From Tritrichomonas musculus (Eukaryota > Parabasalia > Tritrichomonadida > Tritrichomonadidae): a stretch of DNA of 64,000 nucleotides. The notes below the pieces were generated by a model. The model made no database searches and was not told the DNA's origin. It saw nothing but the letters and a program-made list of their open reading frames with translations. Below, piece by piece: positions 20,701-31,600 of the stretch. The stretch covers positions 1,922,001 to 1,986,000 of the forward strand of contig JAPFFF010000018.1 of the NCBI GenBank assembly GCA_039105265.1. The letters run 5' to 3'. Positions within the stretch are counted from its first letter, which is position 1. Each line of letters opens with the position of its first letter. Position numbers and translations under genes: made by a program.

Positions 20701-21024
20701 TTTTTTTAAATCATAATTAAAAACTATTAATTCAATAAAAAATAAAGAAACTTTTTAATCATAAGAATGAAATTCTAAAAGATTGACAAAATGGAATGAC
20801 TCTTTTTTGAAAGAATTATTAAATGATATCTTGTATTATTGATGACATCTGTGAATTTACTAATAATAATTTTATTACCAAGTTGGAGATTCCAAAAAAA
20901 CAAAAACTTTATTATTTTTTTTGTTGTACATAATTTATGACCATTTTGAGTTCAATAATTTATATCAAAAGAATTGAAATCATTAATAAAAGAATTACAT
21001 CATTATATGTATATATCAGTGTAA

Positions 21025-21096
21025 TGGTCGGTGGTGTAGTGGTAGCAGTGTAAGACTGTCGTTCTTAAGACCCGGGTTCGATTCCCGGCTGGCCAG
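21025..21096 (+). tRNA. tRNA-Asp: tRNA-Asp(GUC)
   Basis: Consensus copy downstream of P1 copy 8. Confidence 0.95.
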
Positions 21097-21155
21097 ATTT
21101 TTGCATTTTTTTTTTTTTTTATTGATTGAATGTATTAAAAAAAAAGTAACAAAAA

Positions 21156-21227
21156 TACCCACGATGGGACTCGAACCCATACCATAAGATTAGAAGTCTT
21201 GTATGCTATCCATTACACTACGAGGGC
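21156..21227 (-). tRNA. tRNA-Arg: tRNA-Arg(UCU)
   Basis: Consensus copy with intact T arm, convergent with tRNA-Asp at 21025. Confidence 0.93.
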
Positions 21228-21531
21228 TTCTTATTTGTTTTTATTTTATTCAATCTTTGTTAAATATTCTCATAAAGAATAAAAAACAAAACTTTTTTTT
21301 AAATAAAAAAAATGTTTTAATATATATAATTTTCAAAATATCTACTTTCAACTCTTTGCATAGTTAGATGAACAGCAACACTTCTATAACAATGAACGCA
21401 CATTTAAAGAATTGAATTAATCTCACATAAACATTTTTTTGTGATTAGCATTTAAACTAAATTGAATCATACTTTTATTTTTAAAGTCTTTATTAAATAA
21501 AAATTTGTCATCAAAGGCATTTGATTTTATT

Positions 21532-21548
21532 GAGTACCATCGTGGGTA
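21532..21548 (+). pseudogene. tRNA-Arg 3' stub
   Basis: Same truncation as at 11228, preceded by the same ATTTGATTTTATTGAGTACC junction. Confidence 0.75.
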
Positions 21549-21608
21549 TTTTTGTTACTTTTTTATATAATACATTCAATCGCTAAAAAATGAAAAAAAT
21601 GCAAAAAT

Positions 21609-21680
21609 CTGGCCAGCCGGGAATCGAACCCGGGTCTTAAGAACGACAGTCTTACACTGCTACCACTACACCACCGACCA
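21609..21680 (-). tRNA. tRNA-Asp: tRNA-Asp(GUC)
   Basis: Consensus copy downstream of P1 copy 9. Confidence 0.95.
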
Positions 21681-22004
21681 TTACACTGATATATACATAT
21701 AATGATGTAATTCTTTTATTAATGATTTCAATTCTTTTGATATAAATTATTGAACTCAAAATGGTCATAAATTATGTACAACAAAAAAAATAATAAAGTT
21801 TTTGTTTTTTTGGAATCTCCAACTTGGTAATAAAATTATTATTAGTAAATTCACAGATGTCATCAATAATACAAGATATCATTTAATAATTCTTTCAAAA
21901 AAGAGTCATTCCATTTTGTCAATCTTTTAGAATTTCATTCTTATGATTAAAAAGTTTCTTTATTTTTTATTGAATTAATAGTTTTTAATTATGATTTAAA
22001 AATA

Positions 22005-22352
22005 TTAACACTCTTTATCAAAAAGATCATCAAATCCACACATTTCAATTTCTTCTTCTTCATTATTATTTCCTTCGTTTTCTTTTCCTTTTCCGTTTCC
22101 TTCGTCGTTTATTGTTTCTGAGTTTTCTTGATTAGTTGATTCTGTTGTTGAATATCTTCCAAGATTTGTTGTTTTGAGAAGTTCTGATATATCATGAGTT
22201 TTGAAATATTGTGTAAAGATATCTGCCCAATATGAATCAATTTTGACACCTGCTGCATTTAAAATTGTATTTATTTTTTCTGAAGTAATTTCAACATTAT
22301 CATCATTCAAAATGAGTGCAGCATAAACACACGCAAGTTCAACTGATGTCAT
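22005..22352 (-). CDS. RPLP1: Ribosomal protein P1, copy 9 (KEC variant)
   Basis: 115 residues, NAAGVKI as in copy 5, hinge NGKGKENEGNNN, end FDDLFDKEC. It is the last member of the left array; its upstream block ends near 22560. Confidence 0.93.
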   Translation of the reverse strand: MTSVELACVYAALILNDDNVEITSEKINTILNAAGVKIDSYWADIFTQYFKTHDISELLKTTNLGRYSTTESTNQENSETINDEGNGKGKENEGNNNEEEEIEMCGFDDLFDKEC

Positions 22353-22927
22353 TTTAAATTCTTAATTCCAAATTCTAAATTCTAAAATAAAAATGAAGTA
22401 TTTTATTATTTTATAATTTTATTATTTTTTGTTTTAAAATTCAACAAATTGAATTATATTTTTATCAAACTTTGACAATCAAATTTCATGCCATCAAATT
22501 TCTCTCAAATTTTGTAACAAAATTGTTAAAATTTTTAAAACCACTTTTTGAATAATATCTAGATGAAAAGTTTTATGAAATGTTATATTAAATTTTCAAA
22601 GAATTTATTTTAAATTTTTTTAGCCTCATACAAATTTTCAAGCGGTCCTTGACAATTTGAATCAGTTCAAGACATTTCAACTTACAAAAATTCAATTTGT
22701 TGAATTTTAAAGTATAAAAATTCTGAAAATATAAAAAACAGAATGATGGATGAATCTCCTCTTCTTTGTTTATTTCTCCTCTTCAGATGGAAAAGATTGG
22801 ACTTCAAAGATCTAATTCTTTTCGGTCAAGTGGGCCACCAATTGGCCATGTACAGACAGGAAATTGAAGTTCATCCATTATTTTGCCACCTGAAGATGAT
22901 TTTTCATCAGACAGAAGTGAAATTGAT
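22353..22927. other. Boundary of left P1 array; possible upstream coding relic
   Basis: A P1 upstream block runs to about 22560. Then comes sequence with a GAATTTTAAAGTATAAAAATTC end, and from 22743 a stretch that looks coding in more than one frame but carries stops in the C2-gene frame. The 83-codon frame from 22743 is out of phase with the C2 domain and is not accepted as a gene. Confidence 0.4.
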
Positions 22928-25338
22928 GGATGTTGAATTCGTATCAAAGTATTTGATGCCAAAAATATTATTACAGAAAAGGATTCAAATGTGAAAATGG
23001 ATTTAAATGTGATCGGAAAATTTTTAAAATTTTTTAAAATTTTTTATTTATTTTTTATTTTTCTTTAGATACAAAGACTTTGGTAATAAATGAAATATAT
23101 CAATATGTTAAGCACTTAATAGCTGATATAAAAAAATATAGCATTCGAACCAAAAATTGAAATTTTAGCATTTTTTCTATTGCTGAAGATGAAAAAATAA
23201 AATCGAAATATCGGATTATTTGGATTATTGTTTCCATATTGAATCGTATATATCGCTTCTATATATATTATTGCATAATAAACAAAAGTAAAATTATAAC
23301 TCTTTATGCTAACATTTTTGAGAAAAATCGAAATTTTGATTTTTAATGTACGTTTAAAATTAATAAAAAAATTTGTCTAGCTATTATATCTGTTCAAATT
23401 TCTTTATTGATGATATCCTCATATATATAAGTAATATAAGCAAAATAATTATTGAATAAACATTTAGATTATATCTAACTCAATTAAAAGCAAAGCTTTG
23501 ATGTGAAAAATAATAAAGACAATTCTCAAAAAAACATTTCGTTTTAATAGTCAATATGAGCATGCCTTCTTAAAAGTAAAGTAATAAAAATATTAGTCTT
23601 GAATATGAAAATAGAGAAATATGATTTAAGCTTAATAATCCAAATAATATATGAACTTTTACGATCATTTTTGAAAAATTTTGAAATTTGTGAAAATGAA
23701 TGAATATTTATATGTTGAAAAGGAAATGGTTTACAGAAATAACTCAGTTTTATGCTCAATGCTTGATAATAATATGTCAATGAATATAAAAGAGTTTCAA
23801 CATATAAATTGGAAATATTTTGGAGCATTTCAAAAATATGATATTTTGGTAAAAAATTAAAATCAAAATAAAAGCTAGTCATTATTTTGGCCAATTATTG
23901 ATCTATGATATTATATGAATTGATATATATCTAAAATGATCAAAAAAACTAATATAATAAAAGTTTTATTCCCAAAATATCCGTTTATAAAAATTGTACG
24001 TTTATTTTCATCTAAATCATGATCTCATTGATATCTTGGTATATGAATGATATTTTTATAATAATACAAGTTATTAAAAGATGATGGATGATTTTAACAG
24101 TAAAAAGATGGCTAAGGATGAAATATTATATAAGATTTAGCATTTTATTTCAAGTTCATTTTTAAAAAGGTTTTATCTAAGTTTTCATAATATAGTTTTT
24201 CTATTCACCAAGTTATAAATATTTGGTATACTGTGTTAATTAAGATAATCATTGTAGAATTCATCTGAACTAATTAAAAAATAGATTATAGGCTTTAAAA
24301 AAAAATCCATAATTTTAAACGTACATTAAAAATCAAAATTTCGATTTTTCTCAAAAATGTTAGCATAAAGAGTTATAATTTTACTTTTGTTTATTATGCA
24401 ATAATATATATAGAAGCGATATATACGATTCAATATGGAAACAATAATCCAAATAATCCGATATTTCGATTTTATTTTTTCATCTTCAGCAATAGAAAAA
24501 ATGCTAAAATTTCAATTTTTGGTTCGAATGCTATATTTTTTTATATCAGCTATTAAGTGCTTAACATATTGATATATTTCATTTATTACCAAAGTCTTTG
24601 TATCTAAAGAAAAATAAAAAATAAATAAAAAATTTTAAAAAATTTTAAAAATTTTCCGATCACATTTAAATCCATTTTCACATTTGAATCCTTTTCTGTA
24701 TAGCGAACCTCAAATCATCATATCCATATCTCAGGTTCGGTTTCAAAGGCCAAAAAGATAGCGCTGTCAAAACAGCTGTTATAAACAACACACTCATTCC
24801 AGTCTGGAACCACGAAATAATAATATTCTCCACTGACAAGAAGAATGATATTATCCAAGTAGATATGTTTGATGAAAACACTGAAGATTTTAAACTAATG
24901 AATAAATTTGAAATCCCACTTCGAGATCATCCATACAAAACGCATTATATATTCAATGATGATATCGCAATGAAGAAAAAAGATGCAGGCCAACTTCACT
25001 TTGAACTTGATTTTGAGCCAATTGAAGAAGAATCATCAGAAACATTGAAAGAAGGAGAAAATGTAAATTACAACGTTCAATTTACTAATAGTAAAATAAA
25101 ATTGTTAACAAACTCGATTTCGCACGTTTTTTTGGATATCTATGAAAAAGACTTTGTTTTCATTGTTAACGAGCAGCCATTCGAAACAAGAAGAATTGTT
25201 TCAAATTTGATTTCACCAACTGTCTTGAAGCTTCGATTAATAATACTTGGGATAATTCTAATAATGCTATATATATCTGTTCAATTGAATTTTATGGACA
25301 TCTCATTTAATATCCTGACAAAATACAGTATTATCTAA
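22928..25338 (+). pseudogene. C2-domain protein gene, interrupted by a foldback element
   Basis: The right segment (24701-25338) encodes most of a C2 domain: PYLRFGFKGQ, then NNTLIPVWNHE and VDMFDENTED, the classic Ca2+/phospholipid-binding landmarks (N-P-x-W-N-E and the V-x-D-x-D loop). It continues into a Glu-rich linker and a C-terminal hydrophobic helix (LRLIILGIILIMLYISV), so a membrane-anchored C2 protein is likely. The left segment ends IKVFDAKNII, the first C2 strand. Removing the insert plus one TA joins KNII to ANLKSSYPYL in frame with normal C2 spacing. Upstream of IKVFDA the frame hits a stop at 22934; an ATG at 22928 in another frame reads MDVEF, suggesting a one-base loss near the start. 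So the gene is disrupted at least twice. Confidence 0.7.
22974..24698. mobile_element. 1725-bp foldback DNA element, TA target duplication
   Basis: Inverted arms of 391 bp including the TA (22972-23362 and 24310-24700) appear essentially identical. The ends are CAGAAAAGGATTC and its complement, flanked by TA. CAG ends plus TA duplication suggest the Tc1/mariner/pogo group. The interior (23363-24309) is AT-rich with no transposase; a 116-codon open frame at 23544-23894 is low-complexity and not accepted. It is non-autonomous. The insertion splits the C2-domain gene. Confidence 0.85.
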
Positions 25339-25679
25339 TCTTATTAAACATCTTTTAAAACTATATTTACAAATATTTTAAATTAATGCTGTTTGATAGA
25401 ATTTACAATAAAATTTCTTTTATTTAACTCTTTTTGAATAACTTTTTTCTCTTAAAAAGTTATTTGCCATTTTTTAGCTTGTTATTTTTATTCAAAAAGT
25501 GGTTTCATTGAAAGAGATAATAAATTTATGTCATCAACTTTTTGAGTATAATTTTTTTATAAAAAAAATGTCACTTTATATTTGATAGAGATTTTTTAAA
25601 AATGTCAAATGATTTGAATGTAAAATTTGAATTTATAAATTTTAATTTATAAATTTTAATTTTCAAATCATTCATTTTC
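25339..25679. other. Intergenic region with inverted repeat before the helicase gene
   Basis: A/T-rich. Near the ATG an imperfect inverted repeat (AATGATTTGAA ... TTCAAATCATT, about 25608-25672) is followed by TCATTCATTTTC directly before ATG, which fits a TCA-type initiator with a very short leader. It also holds a CAAAAAGTGGTTT fragment resembling the P1 upstream block. Confidence 0.45.
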
Positions 25680-28600
25680 ATGTTTTCTCGTGAATATATA
25701 GAATGCCCAATCACTTGCTGCAATTATTTCATTGTCACTCAACACCAAAATACAAATGTTTTTACTGACTATTGCCAAAATGCTTTAACGCAATTAAATA
25801 AAGGGGCGAAAATTAATTATTCATTAAGATGCCATTCTTTTTTATATGGAAAAAATAAAGAATCTATCAAAGTAATTCAATTTGCCGAGTGCTTCAACAA
25901 CAGTATTTTTCAAAAATTTGATAATTCCAACAAATCAAAAAAATTTTCTCTTGATTTTAAAAATGGAATGATTTTAATATCTCCATTCGAAAAATATATC
26001 AAAATTGCACTTGGCCAATTATTCAGTCATGATAATGTCAAGATAATAACATATGATTTCACAGCAGATGCAACATACTTAATGGATGAAGAGATTTCAT
26101 TTAGTTTCAAATCAATTATTGATGGCAATATAAACAAATTTACTGGATCAAAAATGTTTGAAACACCTTTTTCAGGTTTATTCACTGCCAGTAAAAAGTC
26201 AAAACTTTATCGACCAAATAAGAATTCAAAAAATAATTCAACAATCCATACTAGTAATGAATTTGCTTATCATCTTTCAAATTCAGAGGAACCAATAGAA
26301 GATCTTTTTGATAATCAATTTTGGGAATCAATTGTTAATGATTGCGCTTATGTAGCAATTGCATGTGCTGGTACAATTATGAATAAAGGATTAAAGCAAA
26401 TAATACAATTCACTTCGGAAAAAATCAAAGCATTTTGTGAAATACAGAAACAATTTGGAATTCGTGGTCCTTTACTTATGAAAAAGTTCTTCAATGATGA
26501 TAATCTTCTCCATTCAAATGAAATTCCAAATGAAAATTATGCATACAATTTGTGGATTGCCACACAAGATGTACTTCTTAATTATGATCTCTACAACAAA
26601 ATTGTTCCAAAAAATATGCAGATATCACAAAATGACATATTATATCTCCAAAAAAGAGCAGAAAATAAAATTTTAAATATTGATGAAGAACAACCAGCAA
26701 CAAAACCAGCAGAAAACAACAAAAACACAACTAATACAGCTAATGCAAATAATAATAATAATGTTAATAGCCAATCAAATAAAAATTCAAATAGTATTTC
26801 TTGTTGGAAAATCATTTCAGAGAAGATTCAAACTAATGCAAAAGAAGAAAAAAAGAGGACAGGCAACTTCAGAATAGATGGAATCATTTCAACCATTGAT
26901 TTCTTCGTCAAACAAAATTCACCTTTTTTGACAGAATTAGGTCAAAATTGGGATAATTTGTATCCATTAATTTTCAACATCCAACAGTTCCTCACTTTTG
27001 AAGAGCCAACATTTGTATTAATTGAGAATTCAATTCAAAACATCAAGAAATACAACAAATCAATTTCAACGAAGAAGTTCAGCAAAGAGCACAAAAAGTT
27101 AATGAAGCACAATGTGAATGACATTTTGGTTACAATTAAAATATTTTTAAGTTTTTTATCGAATAAACAAATCAAAAAAGAAAGTAAAATTATTGGTAAA
27201 AAGCTTTTCAAAGTGATTTTTAATCCAATGAATGATGATTCTTACATAACAAAGATATTTTCTGTTTATCGAAAGCATGATGATTTCATTTATACAGAAG
27301 AGTCAATTGCCAACTTTAAAAGCTCAACAGGAAGTGGAAAAACAAGATGTGCTCCATTCTTTTTCTCCATCAAAGCAATTGAAGATAAAATGAAAAGGCC
27401 ATTTTTCATTATGACACAACCAGGTTTCTCAATAATTAAAGACAAAATGAAAGATTTTCAAAATATTCTAGGTGATTCAGTTACTTTAGTTAAAGATATT
27501 TGGGAGATGGTTGATCTATATACAAGCTTTATTAATTCTAAGAATAGAAAAAAATTGTTTGAAAAACCTATCGTTGGTCTCTTTTCTCCTCAATCTTTAC
27601 TTACATTAATTCATAAATTACAAAAGAGAAAAATTAACATTTGCTCAATCACAAGATTCTGTCTTGATGAAATTCATGAAAGATCAGTTGAATCGGATGT
27701 TTTAGAAGCAATTCTATCAACAAGTATGAATGAAATGATGAATAATAATAAAAATTTCCCTTTGCAATTGTTGATGATGTCTGCAACTCCTGACACAAGA
27801 ATTTTAAATTGTTTCAATAAAGTTGTTCGTTTTGATCTTCCTAATTCACAACTTTTCCCTGTTGAAACAATTCAAGTTAGAGTTGACAATAAAAATCAAG
27901 TAAATGGTGAAGTTTTCAAACAAACTTGTGAAGTTGTTAAAAAAATGGCAACAAAAAAGATTCAAAATGGTCATATTTTAATATTTACATCTGGAAATTC
28001 TCGAATTAATGATATTCAAACTGAAATATTCGAGAATGCTGAAGAAAATTGTTCATCTGAAAGTTGCATTGTTTTTGTTATTAAGAACTTTGATATGATG
28101 TTTAAAAATTCTAGCATCAGTCTTTTTTATTCAAATTTAGACGATTTTATACAGAAAGAAACAAAACGAATTAATTCATATTATAAAAGAAATAGACACA
28201 TCTTGTTTCTGCTGCCAATTAAATACATGGGATATGTTTCAAATGAACAGAAAGAAATAGGAAAGAATCCAATCCCAAAACATTCAAATGTAGTTAAAAT
28301 AATCATGGCAACAAATGCAATTGAATCATCAATAACAATTGACGGATTGGCTGCTGTTATTGATAGTGGTCTTTTTAATCATTCTTCTTATGATAAAAGT
28401 AACGGATTGACAAGTTTGAATGAAGAACCAATTTCAATACAAAGCCAAACTCAAAGAAAAGGAAGAGTTGGAAGAATAAGACCTGGAATATCAGTTCAAA
28501 TAACATTAAAAGATAAACAATTGCCAGCCTTGTTGCCTCCTGCAATAAAAACATCTGACATCTCATTAAATATTCTATCATTAAGAAAAATTGGATACAA

Positions 28601-31600
28601 ACTTGAAAATATTCAAAATCTTCCTGATTCACTTGAAAAAGAAGAGATTGATAGATACATTTCTGAACTTGTTACCTTCAAAGCTTTAGATAAAAATACT
28701 TTTAATTTGACTTCGTATGGAAGAGTTCTTGGTAATTTCACTTTTGTTTCTCCTTTTATTGCCTCAGCAATTATTAAAGTTTCTGGGTTTAAATCAGATG
28801 AAATCATTACAAAGAATTCTTCTGATAAAGAAGATGATAAAAATTATATTGAAAAGCAATTTAAACTTTTGTTGGGAATCATGATTTCGCTTTTATTCGG
28901 TGCTCCTGATTTGTGCGTTAATCGTTTTTCAAGAAAACTTAGATATTACTTTGATGAGAAGTCTGATATCATTACTCTTCTTAGAACACTTCTCGATCTT
29001 GCACAAATGAAAACAATTGATATCAAAAGTAACGCTTTTTATTACGGTTTAAATGCACAAATTGCTGTGAAAATTCTTGGCCAGGTTCAACAAGCGGCTG
29101 AAAACTTGTTCTTTTCAAAAAAGGAAATGCGCCAAATAAGCACAGATGAGGGACAGAACAAGAAAGCAAATGAAACAAAGAAAAAGCAACTAAATGCAAG
29201 TAAAGAACAAGAAACTTCAAATAAAGATAAGCATGAAGACACAAATGTTGAACATAATGAAGAAATTAAAGAACAAACTACAGTAGGTAAAAATAATGAA
29301 ACCGAAAAAGAAAGAAAAAATATTGTTATTCATAACAATGACCAAAAAGGTAGCAAGAAAGAGCTATTAAATATAGTTATTGAAAGAAAAACAGAGCCAA
29401 TAAAAACAGTAACAAGTCAGCAGACAACAAATAACGGACCAGTAATTCAAAAGAAAAGCTCTTGTACAATAACAATTGAAAAGAACAAGTCATCTAAACT
29501 CATTATATTGAAACCAATAATGAATACTGATGACGAGCCTAAAACAGAAATAGACGTAAATAATGATAATAAGCAAATTGTTAATGAAGAAGAGAAAAAT
29601 ACTAATAATAATAAAGAAGAAAACAATGATCAAGAAGAAATTAAAGAAAATAATAGTGATAATGATAAACAAGATAATTATGATAAATTACCAGAGCCTA
29701 TAGATCGAACAAATCTATTTAGCAGGAAGAACATATTCAAATATTTGCTGCAACTAGTCGACAAATTAATTTCAGACAATCTTTTGTTTAAATTTATCCA
29801 GGATTTAATCAATGAAATTGGAAAGAACAAGCCAGAATGGATAAATTGCAGAAAGGCCAAGTTTGCGAACATTGAATATGCCTACGACGAGCCATCATTT
29901 ATATACAGTGGTGATAAATCTCTTTCAAATGACAATTCAAGTTCTTTCATTTGCATACGAATGCGACCAGGTTCAGTTGGCCTTGATTCACCAGGATCAG
30001 CATTTATATTATCCATCACGCATGAATTAAATTCAAGAATTAACTATGGAGCGTTGATTCATTGTGATTTAGAAGAAGAAGAAAAGAATCCAATTCCACA
30101 TCCAATTTCAATTGAAACAACTTCACAATTAATCAATGATTTTTCAGAACCATTGATTGAATCTTATTTGAGTGAAAACTTAGTTCATTTCAAGAAGTTT
30201 TGTAGAGAACGTTGGAATAGAAATGATGAAGGAAATTGTTTATTGTTTAAATCGCAAGATACAATTTCTGAGTCCAACACAAAATACTATTTTTCATTCA
30301 TACCAAAGGATGAAGAAGCCAAAGAATTATTTAATGAAGCATCTAAAATCATTGAACCTTTATTAGCATATACACCATCAACATTATTAATTAAACATCC
30401 TAACTTAAAATGTACCATTGCAATTCGTGGTGTTGGAACTGACAAAATTGATTCATCAGTTCATTTCTTCACAGACAATGATTACTTTCCTTATCAACTA
30501 AATAAAAGAACAATTATGTTTTTGATTAGAAATATTCATCATCTTAGTTCTCTTGATGAATCAATATCAATTGGAATGACAGGTGAATCTTTTTGTTATC
30601 CGCTTGGTGATTCATCATTCAAGAGACAAAATTATTCTAGAGTTTGGTATCCACAATCAAATTCAAAGTGTTCATCAGTTTTTAGTAATGAACCTTTCTT
30701 TTATTCTCATTTGGTAATGTTGTCTAGAGTTGAATTTAGTAAGTACAGTGAATTTTTATTACCTTGGGATTCCAATACTTCGTCATTAGAAATTGTTGAA
30801 GATGATTTAATTCTCCATGCAGCAAATGAAATTGCTAGAGAAATTATAACTGTTCGTAAATCATTTAGTAGATTGCTATTAACTACTGATGATTCATATA
30901 TTAAAACAAAAGGTTCTTTTAATCGTATGTATTCACATGATGATCTATTTTTACATAGAAAAAAGAAAGAAACAGGTGAAATTAATGATATTTTTAATCA
31001 ATTGGTTAAGCAATACATTCAAGGAGATTCTTTGAAAAGCCCTGTTGAATTAACTGCTGTGTTTTATGCAATTCCAAGAGATGAAATATTACCAGCAATT
31101 GGTTACATACCAAAAGCAAAAAATAGAAAAGTTTTTGGTTATGGCTGTCATTGTTTCGATGTTGATGATGATAATGCAATTGAAGATGTTAAGGAAGCAA
31201 TCACTAGAAGATTGAATGAATTGAAAGAAATGGAAAATAAAGCTTTCTTAATTATTAAAGAGAGTCCAGAACTCAAAGCATATTTTTTCAATTTAATTGA
31301 TGAAGAAGAAAACCCAATAGAATTGGTATTAAGTGCATTTTATGGGAATGAAAAATTATTTAAAAAATATTTTGATTTGAAAGATAAAAAAGATAAAATT
31401 AAAGACAGTGTTTTATCAATAATCAAAAAAGAGATTCCCAATATGAATTTCAATATGAATTCAAATATCTTTATGTATAGAAGTTCATATTTTCAAATCT
31501 TTTGTGGAGATAAAGAAAACATAGAACAAATATTTCAATTAATAAACCAATATAAAGAATTACGATGCATGGTTTTTCGAAGCATTCCAGAATATTATTT

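Larger units (their letters stand above)
17764..22352. repeat. Large palindrome joining P1 copies 6-7 and 8-9
   Basis: Block 17764-19770 (P1, tRNA-Asp, Arg stub, tRNA-Arg, tRNA-Asp, P1) is the reverse complement in gene order and sequence of 20344-22352. The arms are about 2.0 kb, centred near 20057. Each arm is itself built from inverted halves. Confidence 0.75.

Noticed and set aside
22743-22994. 83-codon frame left of the foldback element
   Set aside because: Out of frame with the C2 domain, and it runs into the element arm.
23544-23894. 116-codon frame inside the foldback element
   Set aside because: Low-complexity F/I/Y/K composition, no transposase motif.
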